Positions 22,470 to 34,404 of a DNA stretch of 64,000 nt are shown here, in pieces (position 1 is the first letter of the stretch; every line of letters begins with the position of its first letter). This DNA comes from Ectocarpus siliculosus. Its lineage: Eukaryota; Sar; Phaeophyceae; Ectocarpales; Ectocarpaceae. The notes under the pieces were generated by a model. It was given only the letters and a program-made list of their open reading frames with translations, was not told where the DNA came from and made no database searches. Made by a program: the position numbers and the translations under genes. The DNA lies in the NCBI GenBank assembly GCA_000310025.1, contig FN649757.1, positions 170,146 to 234,145 on the forward strand, written 5' to 3'.

Positions 22470-22620
22470 CACGATCTAGCGTTATCCATTAGACCAGGAG
22501 CGGAAGCGAGATAAAAACTCGCTTTGCAAGAAAAGCTCCCTTACGCCAGGATTCGAACCCCTGACCTGACCTCTACAAGGATTCGAGGATGCCAACTAGA
22601 CCACCGGGGCGACCGGCAAT
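22470..22620 (-). other. Pair of tRNA-like promoter modules, pseudogene or SINE head
   Basis: On the minus strand, 22615-22545 has a good A box (GGTGGTCTAGTTGGCATCC) and B box (GGTTCGAATCC) at tRNA spacing. The acceptor stem does not close, the T stem has a bulge and the anticodon arm has an oversized loop. Further along the same strand, at 22500-22470, a second A box (CTGGTCTAATGGATAACGC) follows the hairpin AAGCGAG-TTTTTAT-CTCGCTT. No anticodon is assigned. A dimeric tRNA-derived SINE or a decayed tRNA pair are both possible. Confidence 0.4.
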
Positions 22621-22854
22621 CGGGAGACCGCGAAATATGAACAGTTGCATATTGTGGGGTCCGCCTTTTTGTCCCGGCTTAGCCCGACTCTCTCTCTCTC
22701 CCTCTCTCCGGATATATGTAGTCTATGCTCCCGAGAAGTACATAGCAAAGGACCTTGAGGGGCGTCGCTCGTCTGCACCACAGTAAATAACCTTCTATAC
22801 ACGTGAATTCATAGGATCCGCGGACGACACCCTCATAGCCGAAGGTTCCCTTGC

Positions 22855-22885
22855 TTCTCTCTCTCTCTCTCTCTATATATATATT
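22855..22885 (+). repeat. (CT)n followed by (TA)n microsatellite
   Basis: About 11 CT units run straight into TATATATATATTA. Another CT-rich stretch is at 22690-22710. The following TGTTGTTGTTGTTGTCTTCA and CGTTCCGAT block reappears near 62835-62892, suggesting a dispersed repeat end. Confidence 0.7.
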
Positions 22886-22899
22886 ATTGTCTGCAACCG

Positions 22900-24770
22900 A
22901 GCAGCAGTATGCCATGTTGTTGTTGTTGTCTTCACATTAAAAATCGTTCCGATCTCCGCGTAGTACCTTCTAAAGTCCGTACGTACTGGTCCAACTGACG
23001 TGGACGCCCTTCGTGTTCAAAAGCCACCCGGCCCCAAAGGAGGGTACACCTTTCACAAAACCGTTCAGAAAAACAAAACAAATGGACCCCACAAGAGGAG
23101 TCCTCTAAGGCGCGATTTGTTTTCTACCTAAACGAAAACGAAAAAATAAGGAAAACAAGCCGGGATACAGACGATCGACCGTGGTAAAAAGGGACGAAAG
23201 AACGAAAGACAAAGAATGAAAGAAAAAACGAGAGAAAGACAAGGAAACGAAATTGCCAAATGGTTTCTTGGGGTCCCCCACCCAACTTAGGGCGTCTTTA
23301 CGCTCTAGACCAAACAGGAAACAGGGAACATGCAACTCGGAATTCCCTGTTCCCTGTTACGTATCGTTGTGTCTTAACATACTCTGCAGAACACGGAACA
23401 TTTAGTGCGCGGGTGCGGCCGGCAGGTCCTCAAAGGCAACACACACCACCATTCGATGCAGAAAGACGAGTGGGGGGTAGAGGAAGGAGCAGGTGGTGTA
23501 GGTTTTGAAGGAACGACGAGCGCACATCAAGCACATGTGCTAGGTATCGGCTGGAACAGGCGGTCCTCTTCATCATGCAATCCGCACGCTCGACAGTGCT
23601 CTGCAAGGCTTGCTTTTTGAGCTGCGGTCCACGGCAGCCGTTTCTTTTTCACTTAATTGTTCCCCCATACACCGGCTACACGAGCATCCGCCGCCGGTTT
23701 TTCGCATGCAAGAGACTTGATGATGTCGGCAATGCCTATTCGCCTTAACCGGTAGCATGCAGCACTTATGGCAGCCACATGCCCGAGAGTGGGGAAAGAA
23801 GTCACACCTCGAAATCACATTTGGATGTAAGAATACAAGAGTCGGATCTACCCAAATCTGAACTGAAATGGCCTGTGTGTCTTAACGGCACATATATCTG
23901 CCACATTGAAACGCATCTCTGCAGTCCACCGCGAACACCCGAGAGGCCCGCCGCTTGCCAACTTCCAGGTTGCTGTTGTGACATGCTGTTGTGACGTGGC
24001 CACACCACATGGGGAGCTATCGCTCCCGAGAAGCACACACCAAACGCGTACATGGCCTCTGTACGGTACTGACACGATCTCTATGCATGTGAGACTTTGA
24101 ATCGAGCCTCATCCGACGGAAAGCAACCAATTCGTCTGTGCATTTGAGGTTCGACAACCCACGGGAGATTGCCCCACAGACCAACAGAACCCACACACGT
24201 TTTTGTTGGGCGCCAGTCACCACGTGCTACAACGATCGGCAGTCACCCTCCCTTTGGTTTGGCTTTTTGTGTTCTCTTTCTCCTCTGTGCTTGGCGGTGG
24301 ATGGAGTTCGTGTGGATGGGGGTAGGTGGGCACGCGCCGTGCATGCTAGTAGACCGTGGTCCCGCAACTAGCTACGGTTGCGGTTCACCCAAATCGGGAT
24401 TCGAGTAAATCATTTCACCATTTTTCAAAACCCGATTTGGTTTTGGGTCGTCCTGTTTTAAGTCCTAAAGATTCGATCGGTGGAATAACTTGTCATCGAA
24501 TCAACAAGAGAGTGCTGTGGATCTTGCGGTCTTACAACCAAATCTGAATGTGATTTCGAAATATGATTTCTTCGTTAAGGCCTACCCTGATCACACACAT
24601 CACACCACATCCGGAATTGCCACCGAAGAGCCTGTGTTCCACGTTCCCTATGGTCTGTTGGCGATTAGAATGAACATGTTCATAACAATTGTGGTGCGGC
24701 GTAACTACCTCAAGCACGGAACGTTTGTGGCATTTCTTGTTTCCAGGAAAGTTATTTGTGTGGCCGGCCA
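22900..24770. other. Intergenic region without a recognised gene
   Basis: Purine-rich tract 23190-23250 and the motif CAGGAAACAGGGAACA at 23315, repeated in inverted form at 25041. No frame with a recognisable domain. Confidence 0.4.
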
Positions 24771-24774
24771 ATCA

Positions 24775-25070
24775 GACAATAATTCCCGAGTTCCCTGCAC
24801 TGGTGGCCAGAGGAGCAGGTCGGGCACGAACTACAACCTGGGGGGGGGAGGTTGGGAGGCCGAGTTCGAACTTGAACCCATATTTCTTCAGGCTTGCAGC
24901 CCGCCGTGTTGATGGCAACAACGCCACTATCCAAGATGCGGGATACCTTGCACGCTTTGGGCTGCAACTCCCTACAACCTCCCCCCCCAGGTTGTATTTG
25001 GTGCCCCAACCTACGCACAACTTGCCTCTGGCCACCCGTGTGTTCCCTGTTTCCTGTCCAGAAAAGGGAA
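24775..25070. repeat. Imperfect inverted repeat with about 100-bp arms
   Basis: The reverse complement of 24775-24890 matches 24955-25070 in order: AACCTCCCCCCCAGGTTGTA, then TGCCC.ACCT, then CTCTGGCCACC.GTG and a TTCCCTG block. The spacer is about 65 bp. A transcript would fold into a long hairpin. It could be a foldback or MITE-type element. Confidence 0.55.
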
Positions 25071-25150
25071 GTTAACACGCCCTCACCCGTAATGTCAGTA
25101 CTTATGTATGGTTGGTTCTTTTTGGGGGCGTCTTTCCTTGACACGTATTG

Positions 25151-25717
25151 TCACCTGGTCAGGACAACAGGCAGGTAATGTTCTCTCTCCATCCGCTCGT
25201 TCACACACACACCGATCACGCGGGGCACTTTTCCGCGTCGAATATTGCGGCCAGCATCATCATGACTGAGATCTTCCATCTTATCTTTCCTTTCGCCCGA
25301 ACATATTATTTCGTGGTCTTCACATAAATATCTTCTTCTACCATTGTACATGCGCAACCTCAACGGTGCCGCCCTCCGTCCGCGAGTGCGGGCGTTCCGG
25401 CCGGCCGCCGCCGGAGGGAAAACATGACTGCTGGCGGTCCCCCCTCGTGCCGTCGGTGCTGATGCGGATGCTGCCGCTCCCGCCGCAAGTGCCTGCGGCT
25501 CGGCCGTCTCATCCGCCGCCGTCGCCGCCGCCGCCGGCAAACCCCTGCCGCCGGGGGTCGCCCCTCTCGCCGCCGGTGCTGGTACCGATGCTTCCCCGGC
25601 CGTCTCCCCCGTCGCTTCCGCCGCCGCGGGGCAACGTTGGCCGCCTGGGGTCACACCTCTCGCCGCCGGTGCCGCTGCAGCCCATCCGTTGGAAGCCTGT
25701 GGCCAAACGACCAACAT
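25151..25717 (-). CDS. Hypothetical Ala/Gly/Pro-rich protein
   Basis: A 188-codon minus-strand frame. The N-terminal two thirds repeat a loose AARGATPGGRGLPAAA theme within very GC-rich DNA (25370-25690). The C-terminal third is of normal composition (YLCEDHEIICSGERKD, VPRVIGVCVNERMER). GC-rich repeats create open frames by chance, and overlapping frames exist on the other strand, so coding status is doubtful. No function is proposed. Confidence 0.2.
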   Translation of the reverse strand: MLVVWPQASNGWAAAAPAARGVTPGGQRCPAAAEATGETAGEASVPAPAARGATPGGRGLPAAAATAADETAEPQALAAGAAASASAPTARGGTASSHVFPPAAAGRNARTRGRRAAPLRLRMYNGRRRYLCEDHEIICSGERKDKMEDLSHDDAGRNIRRGKVPRVIGVCVNERMEREHYLPVVLTR

Positions 25718-26990
25718 ACTTCAGGCCCTGTCCGCCCATCGGGGGGAACTGCCCGAGGCGTATTGTCATGCGATTTCTTTTGCGTTTAGCATTTTTGACA
25801 TATTCGGTCAGCGTAGGTTTTCTTCGGATTTTGTTCTTTGGTCATGTCATCATCTGCACAATAATTTTAAGGGCTTCGTTGAGGTCTGGACATCTTCATT
25901 CTTCAGTCAATTTTCTTGCTGTGTCTCGTGCTCGTGTTACCGTAGTACGTAGTCGCGGCTTCCCGAAAAATAAACAAGGAAAGTTTCAGACAGACAAGGC
26001 CGACCAAACTTGTCGAGGAGTTTTTTTTCGCCGTGTTCGTGTGTTTCAGGAAGACGAGGCCGGCCATATCGATTATTGCTCGAATTTATTATTTTCTTTT
26101 CTCTGGCTGGCGGCTTTTGGTGGCAACAAACGGAGGCAAAAATGAGTCGGGCGCCCAGAAAGTTCAGAAACACACCCAGGGGCTTGGAACCCACGAAGCC
26201 AGCAGGTCACTGATGGTTCGGGCTGTACACCAGCCCAGTTGGGACCATCCCCCTTGCTTGACGCACACGGAACCACTGGACCAATATCCAAGCTCTAGCT
26301 TGGGGCTCTTCAGACCAAAAGTTTTTTGTTTTTTCGTGTCGTTCCCATTCGCATAGCCTACGCCTTGCCCGATCGGGTGTTAAAGCTCAGTCTCGAGCTA
26401 CGGCGCACGTCAAGCGATACCCGAGGCATGACTTGGAGGGAATCGAGAATCATCAGCCGTCCCGGAGATTCACGAGCTTCCGCCATCTGCAGTGGGCAGA
26501 TGCCATCTTGGTGTGTTTCGCCCTCTGAGTGCGGCTTTTGAGCAGGCAAAGAGAGTTCTCTTCCGAAAATATACTTGTTGCTGGAAGGGAGGGGAGAAGT
26601 TTCTCACGGATGGCAATGCGTTTTGGTTCATTTTGTGCGTTTGAAGGTTGTGCGTTCGTAGACATAGTACCGGCATCTCTATAAAAGCATCAGCGGAGGA
26701 GAAGTTGATGCCCTTTCCTCGCGTCGCAAGTGTGACAATGTGCGTGGTCTCCCCAAGGACAGCGCCGTGACTATTCTTGTCGCTTCATCGGTGCGGCCTC
26801 ATTGTCTTATCAATGCTGACTTCCTCTGGCTTCCTCCGTATATCGAGGTGGTCGTGCTATGGGTTCTCGTTCGGGGCGGTGTTTGTGTTTCCTTGTGTGG
26901 CTGTGGTGCTGAACGCTTGCTGGCGTGCTGTCGCCTCTTTTCTGGGTGCAGCACACGTGCGAACTTTTGCATTCTTCCGCTTGTGTTTTT
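25718..26990. other. Intergenic region without a recognised gene
   Basis: Short overlapping frames only. A degenerate duplication of a TTTCAG.ACGAGGCCGGCC-like block occurs at 25985-26070. Nothing else is supported. Confidence 0.4.
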
Positions 26991-26991
26991 C

Positions 26992-27668
26992 TTAGCTTCG
27001 ACCGCGCAAACTCGTTGACCAAATATTGTACGTCAATATTTCCGGCTAAAACTACAAAGTGCTTCTATCGGCCACGATCTGGGAACATGAGGGAGTGTCA
27101 TGGGGGAGTCTACGCTACTCTCTTGATTTATGACAGATTCCGTAGCAACATAAGAAAACTGTACATGTTCACCGTGGCTGCTACTGCTTTGGACGCTCGT
27201 TCGTTTCGGCTTGTTGCCTGTATTGTCCTCCCCGCATTTTCTACCACCGTCATTCTTCTCGCCAATATCCTCACTACCCTTGGCAGGTCTTCCCTACAAT
27301 ATTCTAATCGCCTCCACCCTCCTTTCTCCCCTTTCCCTTTCCTTCATCTCCGTCACTCCCAAAAATACTACCACTCTCATGCCATCACTACCCTCTTCAC
27401 TACACCACTATACTGAAATCTCAACCTGTTGGGCCGTCGCGGACTTTAGTCGATCAGTAGTCCATGACTTTGAAGGAGTCACGAGTTCGTACCAAGAGAA
27501 AACGAGCCAGCTCTGAAGGTGGACTGTCTCCGAATTCTGTTGGTACGGTAATCTTTATGGAGAGAAGCTGTCTCATCGTCGAAATTTCTCCTGCAAAAGC
27601 TTCGTAGGCGAAACGGTGGCGATAGCTACGATTAGTCGCCGAGTGCTTTTTGGCAAAGACCACCATGC
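26992..27668 (-). mobile_element. GT-targeting retroelement copy 6 (5' truncated)
   Basis: Diverged copy. The 3' end at about 26992 (TTAGCTTCGACCGCGCAAAC) follows CTTGTGTTTTTC. The 5' break near 27668 falls in the codons matching TCGGLGK and is followed by GCTGTGTGTATGC. The minus frame keeps FAYEAF, SELARFLLVRTRDSFKVMDY, related to SCKGNFD ... FELARFLSVRIRDVFK of copy 4. Confidence 0.6.
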
Positions 27669-27997
27669 TGTGTGTATGCGTAGATCTCCGTCTGTATGTA
27701 TGCGTGTGTGCATGGCTATGCGTACTCTATGCCAGTTCGTAGATGTGAATATATATGTGAATGTACCACACCCTGTGCACCACGTTCCCGGACTTGCTTG
27801 CGGATGCATGGATGGATGTAGGCACCACCCTTCATTTTCTTGCACACAGTACTGCTCGCTCCAACTTTCTCTTGTACCAACACCCTTCGTTCTTCCATAC
27901 GTGTTTCTTTGGTTCCTTCCAGTTTTATTGCTTCGTACTTTTCGTTCATCGCTTGCCGCTTCCCGCCCCCCCACCTTTTCCCTGTTTTCTTCTTCAA

Positions 27998-28528
27998 TTA
28001 AACAGGGCTTCGCGCTCCACCCTCTGCTTCGACCACTTCCGCCCAAGATTCAGCGTCGACCTTTCGCGCGTCGTCCTGTTCACGTACCTCGGCTATGTGC
28101 CACATGTTGGCCGCGTACGAGTCTAGGAAGAACGCCGTCCAAGCAACCGACATATCTTCCTTCATTCTGTCCGAGTGTGGGTACGCTGAACTTGCAGTTG
28201 TGCTGGGTGTTGACAGTTGCTTAAGAAGAAGGTATTGTGCAGTTCGCCTGTCTCGGAGGGCTTCAACTTCGTCGGTTCTGTCTTGGAGTGAGGTAGGATT
28301 CAACTTGTGGTCAGTGTTGGCGGAGGTCAGGGTCGACGTAGGGAGAATAGGAACGTGCGACAAGTACCAACACGACGACTTTTGCGATATGAACGATGCC
28401 ACAATAATGACGCCGAACAAAGTCAAGGCTTTGGCCTCGACCGTATTGCCGTAGACACGCCCTTCAATACCTCGTCCTTCCCAAATACTTCTTAATGCTC
28501 CGTCCGAAGGTACATGTACAGTAAACAT
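27998..28528 (-). CDS. Hypothetical protein frame
   Basis: A 176-codon minus-strand frame. Its second half (RTDEVEALRDRRTAQYLLLK, then SVAWTAFFLDSYAANMWHIA and EVREQDDARKVDAESWAEVV) has the charge and helix pattern of a real protein, with a possible short coiled coil. It is not recognised. It lies upstream of retroelement copy 6 on the same strand but is not part of the segment shared with copy 4. No introns were resolved. Confidence 0.25.
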   Translation of the reverse strand: MFTVHVPSDGALRSIWEGRGIEGRVYGNTVEAKALTLFGVIIVASFISQKSSCWYLSHVPILPTSTLTSANTDHKLNPTSLQDRTDEVEALRDRRTAQYLLLKQLSTPSTTASSAYPHSDRMKEDMSVAWTAFFLDSYAANMWHIAEVREQDDARKVDAESWAEVVEAEGGARSPV

Positions 28529-28676
28529 TGTCGTTTGATCAAATTTGCATCACCATCATCTCACCGGCGATATACCCATTCAGACGGACTCAACAACGGC
28601 ACCTTCAATAACCATAACATCGCCCTTCCGAACGGACGAAAACAGCCGCTCGCCACCGCGAATCACCACAGCACAG

Positions 28677-28714
28677 TCCTTTTGGACAGAATACAGCCCT
28701 TTTGGACAGAATAC
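28677..28714 (+). repeat. Tandem duplication of an 18 to 19-bp unit
   Basis: CCTTTTGGACAGAATAC occurs twice in direct succession, separated by AG. Confidence 0.8.
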
Positions 28715-30104
28715 TGTACGCCAGCCGACGGCGACCGCGAAACTTACCGGCACCTGAACTGATTCCGTCTTTGATTCTTTTGCCGACATGCGTATCAGCC
28801 AAACCAAAGGGGTGACGTTCAAATTCATTCGACGATATGTTTTGTATCAACCCGTCCGGGCGGACGTGCTAGCTTTCAAGTCTCGTGCACCAGTCGTGCT
28901 TTTCTTGCGGTTGGATTTGTCGGGTGAGCTCCCGTTCTCAGCAGCCCTGTGCTTTTTCGTGAATGATATGATCAACAATGGCTTGAGACTGCGGGGCCCC
29001 GCGTCCCTGGTGCGTGACTCTTCTTTAGAAAATTTACACAATCTCACAGAAAGCCTACCCGTTCGAGATATAGCCAAAGTCGAACCACAGTCGAAAGGGA
29101 TGCGCTGAAGTATTTTCAGTGAGTGGAGGTATACCGCGTGGAAACTGGGTGTGTTTTGAGATCGTTTATGCCAATACATACTGAAATGTATCAGTGATGG
29201 CAGCTGGTGCTAAGAACAAAAGCATCTGTATTCTCGTGTTGCATTACGCCATTCGACTCACCGATCTACCGCTCCTTCGAGAGGCTCGAAGTGCAGCTCA
29301 CAGTATCCATAGAAGAATGTCGGTAGGTCCGACCTGTGCTCGGTTGAACCCCGAAAACGTGACTCCGAGACCGCCTTATACTCTTGATGCTGTTGCTGTA
29401 AAGTGGATGAAATTGTCCACCGGAAGCACGTCAGAGAAACAAAAAATGCGAATTAGCTGGAACAGACCATTTTCACTCCCAGGAATGATGCAAGCAGGCC
29501 GCCGGACCGACTCACTTGAAATGTATATAACGCATCAGTTGCTGTGATACACAGAAGCCAGAACTGATTTGATCACGAGTCAGCAGCGATGCGCACTCAT
29601 ACACACGGCAGGGGCAGGGTAAAAGCGTCACCCAGTCTTGCATAACGCCGTACAGGTAGGCAAGCACTGCCATGCCAATGCCCTGGGAGTACAAAAATGA
29701 CCGACAAGAGGGACTGTCCGCGTGAATATTTATCTTTTTATAGAGCACCTTGGGCCCCATGGGAACGTGTGCATACGTCAGGCGTCCGAATCTACAGTGT
29801 GAACAGAGAATGGAAGGTCATAAGGCAGGGGTCCAGAAAGGGCGGATAACAAAGCGCAAGACCGGCCGTCATCTTCGTGGAGGGTATCCCTGCTGAATTC
29901 ACTTCGCGATGTCAGCGTCTGCTGACCCGGGTTGTTATTAGCCAGTGTTTCGTAGGTATTTCGCCACCTACCACCAAGCCCAAGTGAAGCACGGAGGCCC
30001 ACCGCATGAGCAAGCCACTCTGGCACCGCAAAATTGAAAATCAATCTCCACCAGTTTGGATTTGAACTTCACATGTACATACTAGATTTGGTCACTTTTC
30101 ATGC

Positions 30105-30335
30105 TCACGCATGTCTTTCTCTCGCGGCAACGAGTCTTTCCTCGGCATTCCTTCTTTGTGGCAGGCAGGAGGCTCGTCGGTACATTAACGCTGGTGCCCG
30201 GAGCTCGGTAGGCCTCCGTGGCAAGTGAGGTTGATGGTCAAAGTGGCGAAAAACGGTTCTATTCCCCGGGGGGACGTTCCGCACAGACAAAGCCTGGCGA
30301 ACCAATTCTGAAAGCCATCAAAAAAGGGCGTGTGA
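30105..30335 (-). repeat. Dispersed repeat shared with 58660-58780
   Basis: On the minus strand TTTCAGAATTGGTTCGCCAG, GCTTTGTCTGTGCGGAACG and a later CCACGGAGGCCTACCGAG block match the plus strand at 58660-58780, just before the last exon of copy C. It sits in intron 4 of copy E. Its nature is unknown. Confidence 0.5.
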
Positions 30336-30351
30336 AATATTTGTCTCTTTA

Positions 30352-31576
30352 GGCCACTTGTTAAGCTGTCCTTTTTTGGGCTGTCCCTTTTCTCAAAAAG
30401 GGACGAACCAAAAAAGAATCTAGCAAAAACATGACCCACTTGTTACGGTGCTGGTCGATCCTTTTTGCTCATCCGCCAAAAAAAATGACCCTGCAACAAC
30501 AAGTGCAACGGCCGTTCGTCACCCAATGAGTACCTTGGCACCGAGTTGGTTTTTCGGTGATATCTCCGCACAGAGCGAAGCATCAGCAACTGTAAAGCTA
30601 TCCCCCGCGAGCTGGGTGCTTGGTCCGCCTTGTGTGGCGGCTGATCGAGACCACAGGGCAGTGGGAGGCACGGCAACTGAGGTGGCGAGAGTCAACAGCA
30701 CCTTGAAAAACCCCACCGCGCCAACAACCAGCTTTGTTTGCTCTTTTTTGCCCATGCCGCAACTTTGGTTCATGGATGCTCCCTTGCCACACACTGAAAC
30801 AACAGCGATGACAAAGGTATCCGCCACGAGCTATGTGTATGGTCCGTCTTGTGTGGTGGTTGATACAGACCAGAAGGCTGACGGGCGGTCAGAGGTTGTG
30901 AGCCCGAGAGTGGTGGACAAGCGGGAAAAATGACCCGCCGCGTCTCCAAGCATATTTTTGGTTCTTTTTCCCCGTGTTGCAACTTTGGTTCATCGATGCT
31001 CCCTCGTCACACACCGAAGCAACAGCGATGACAAAGGTATCCGCCATGAGCTGTGCGTCTGATTCGTCTTGTGTGGTGATTGATACAGACCAGGACGCTA
31101 TAGGTCGCCCAGAAGTTGGGTTCGCAAAAGTTGACTGTGCACCAAAAAGACCCACCGCTGCTGCGCCCAGGCTCTTTCGGCTCGTTTGCCGCTTGTTTGC
31201 CGCACACATCGGGTTGTCCACCTGGTCAGCCGAATGACAACATTACGTCTATCGCCGAGGCTACTTACTCCGTACCAGTCACATGACACGACTCGTGCGA
31301 ATACCGTTAGAGTTTGCGGGGATCATCCGTCGAGATATTCAATCAAGTTTGTGGGCAAGTGTCATGTGTTGTGACAGAAAAAGGACAACAAAAAAGGACC
31401 GTCCCATCCTGTCACAAAGTTGCCCAAAAAGGGACAGGATGGGGCGATCTTTTTTCGCTGTCCCTTTTCGGGAGGTTCAAAAATGCAAAAAAAGACCACG
31501 TAACAAGTGGTTCTTGGTCAGTTGTCCCTTTTTTAGAAAAGGGACAGCCCAAAAAAGGACAGCTTAACAAGTGGCC
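30352..31576. mobile_element. Harbinger-like non-autonomous element, TTA duplication
   Basis: Near-perfect terminal inverted repeats of about 42 bp begin GGCCACTTGTTAAGCTGTCC. TTA flanks both ends (30349-30351 and 31577-31579), which fits the three-base TWA duplication of PIF/Harbinger elements. Motifs such as GTCCCTTTT and ACTTGTTA recur near the ends. The interior carries three diverged copies of a unit of about 220 bp (near 30550, 30750, 30970), each with TTGTGTGG.G..TGAT..AGACCA. No transposase is visible. Confidence 0.7.
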
Positions 31577-32802
31577 TTACACTGTCCATAACAAAAAAGA
31601 CACATGACCCTCGGGCAATGCGTATGTGGTCTTGCGTCACCCGCGGGAAGCTTGACCCGAAAGGAGACCTCGTACAGTAGACTAAAGGATATGGAAAATC
31701 GGTTGCGCTGACAGCCGGTTCCATGAAACACGGTCTTCAGCAAAATAGATATGCAAGATCATGTTCCTACAGCAAATGCAAATCAGAATACGCATGATCG
31801 GCTTCATCGGAAGCGGATGCCTTTCCGAGACCTCGCTCAACTCCGCCCCTCGGGCGATCGCATCGAAAATCTCTTCTTCGTCTCAACGCCCAGGAACGTC
31901 AAACGGATACCCTCGGAGCCAGGTTTACGCAGCGTAACAAATGATTTTGGTCGTCCTACCTTCCCAGATGAAGGGCGTGCACTGCACTCGTCAATACAAA
32001 TCCGACGTAGCTGCTTTGAGTCCAGCAACGCCATGAGTCGTTGGAATAACAGTACTCTGTATTGACTGTGCGAAGGCAGATCGAGATCCAGGACTTGAGC
32101 ACCGCACAGTATTCAAACCACCTGATGAAGCTCCGCACTCAGCCATCGATGTGCATGGTGGCGGGAAATTCGGAGGCTTGAGACGAATGTGGCCGGTAAA
32201 TTGTGAGCCTCACACAATACTTGCCATCTGTCTGTCACGCATGCATCTGTCTGTCGGAATCATGTCTACGTTGTTGCTGCTCGTGCTCCTCGGCGGTGTG
32301 ATGTGTGATACTTTGTCTCGCCAGGCATATGCCGCATGCGTTCCTCTTCCAGATGAAGGCATACTATTTGTGCGTGTTTTGCGTCGTCCGCAGAGCGGGA
32401 AGACTTGATATCATATTTTGTTTTTTTCGTGGGTCGTGGGTGTGGGTGTGTGCATCATCGTACCGCAGAGTGCAACATGTTGAACGGGGCCGCAGCACTA
32501 CAGATAGCGCCCGCAGGCAAGGAAAAATCTGTTAAGAAGAATAGGCTAAGAAACACAGCTCAATGTCGGCCACAAACCAAGAAACTCCCCAATAAGAAAC
32601 ATGATGGTGCGACATACCCAAGACATAAGTAACAAGAGGTAGCTGGGGGATCGCGTCAAAGGCAAGAAACGTCCAACTGCTGCTCCGGTGCTCCCAACCC
32701 CCTACGTAACATAGCTGAACAGTGCATCGTTTTGTGCGGGGGAGAGTGGTTGGTTTCGCGGCGCCCCCCGCGCCCCTGCTGCTCACTGTGGTGTACTACT
32801 AT

Positions 32803-33908
32803 TAGAGTTATTTAAAACTCGATTCATGGACCGGCGGGACCTTTTTGGGCCTTTCGCTGCTTTGTACATTTTTGGTGAAAAACTCTCGTGATATCAAACC
32901 CGAGAATACATCGTCACAGGATAAAAATACAGGACTGTTAGCCTGCGCCAATACATCCGCGGACAGCTGGTGTGTGGGCAAGTGGGCTGCCGTTGTGGTG
33001 CAGCCAAATTTGATCAACCAGAAACAAGCAGCATTCGAAATAAGAGTGCCTTTGTTCAAGGTTATACGAATATGCACACCCTTACGTAGTGAACGAATAG
33101 CGGACAAGGCGCGTTCGTCTCTGCCAAGAGCGCCCCCAACCCACGCCAGCTGGTACTCCATATGTTGGCCCTCGGGCACGTTGATTGATAAAAAACCGTT
33201 GGTCCTTTTTCTCTTTTTTTTTGTGCCAAAGACAAAACGAGAGAGAGGTAAGAAAAGACAGGCAGACAGGCATATACGCACACCCTGTGCATCAACGGCA
33301 ACAACAACCTCCAGCCTCCCCGCTATGCCGACTAGGAAGGGCCGCCCTCCCCCCCTCAAAAATAACGGGGCAGCCCATAAGCTACGCGGCGAGCCTTGTG
33401 GAACTGTGTCTGTTCGTTAGTTCGTCTGTGCTTGCGTGCGATGGCGGCACCAAAGAAAGCGAGAAAGAAAAAGGAGCACGACGAGAGAGGAGGGCAGAGG
33501 GAAAAGAGAGGGTGCAGCAGCATGCAGCAACCTCACGTACGCGTTGATACGCATGCAGCACAAAAAAATATTCCGGGCAGTGCCTGAAAGCTTGGTTGGG
33601 GGCTGGCGGTGGTGGCGGCGTTTGTTATGACTGTTTGCTGTGTCTTTGCTGTTGTGACGGCGGTGACGTTTGCTGCAAAAGCGAGGAGAGAAGAGAGGGA
33701 GGGAGGGAGATAGAGAGAGCAGCTACAGTAGTAGTCTGTTCGTCTCGGAACACAAATATATACTTGGGGCTCTGGAGCCCCAAACATATTTTTGCTCACG
33801 ATTCATGCATTTTTGCCCAAAAGTCCCCTCCGATATAAAACTCGATTCATCTACTTTTCGGGCTCTTTCACTGGTTTCATGCATTCTTTCGAGTTTTGAA
33901 TAACTCTA
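32803..33908. mobile_element. Putative TIR element
   Basis: The ends TAGAGTTATTTAAAACTCGA and TCGAGTTTTGAATAACTCTA are inverted with one mismatch. AAAACTCGATTCAT appears near both ends. A CTACT pentamer occurs on each side but is not flush on the left, so the target duplication is unsure. The family is not identified. It lies within copy E. Confidence 0.45.
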
Positions 33909-34404
33909 CTACTGCATACAGTACTACTGCCACACATCGCGGACGACCACATGCTGTCCTGTGCGGGTTGACGGCACTCTCCACCACCTTTCGTGAAGGC
34001 TTGAGGAAGAAGTGGATTTTCCCCAGAGATCAAAAGGTAGAAATAAGGAATTGCGAAGGAATAAGAATGGACGACTTCGGCTGATCCTTCCACCCAAAAT
34101 AAGAGGGATCGAGGCTCGACCCGGTTTTGACGTTTCTAAACTGCGGGCGCCATCTGTATTACATATTGGTCCAATGGCTGGTCCAATCGCTCGGTGCACG
34201 TAGCTGCACCACATACGATTCTTCACGCTGCTGTGTATCGGCATTGGCGCACCATCAGCATCGCAGATATACTGTAAGACTATTGCACGGAACTGAGTCG
34301 ACTCCGCGACTGCAAAAAATACCATTTTTTACGCCGCCCTCGTACGTCAGTAATCACCCCGCCCTCGTACATCGATCGACTGAGCCTTGCCTCACCGACT
34401 GAGT

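Noticed and set aside
22545-22615. A functional tRNA gene
   Set aside because: A and B boxes are good, but the acceptor stem cannot close, the T stem bulges and the anticodon loop is oversized.
23315-25056. CAGGAAACAGGGAACA at both ends as termini of a transposon
   Set aside because: The 16-bp inverted match is real, but there is no target duplication and the same TTCCCTG theme recurs several times nearby.
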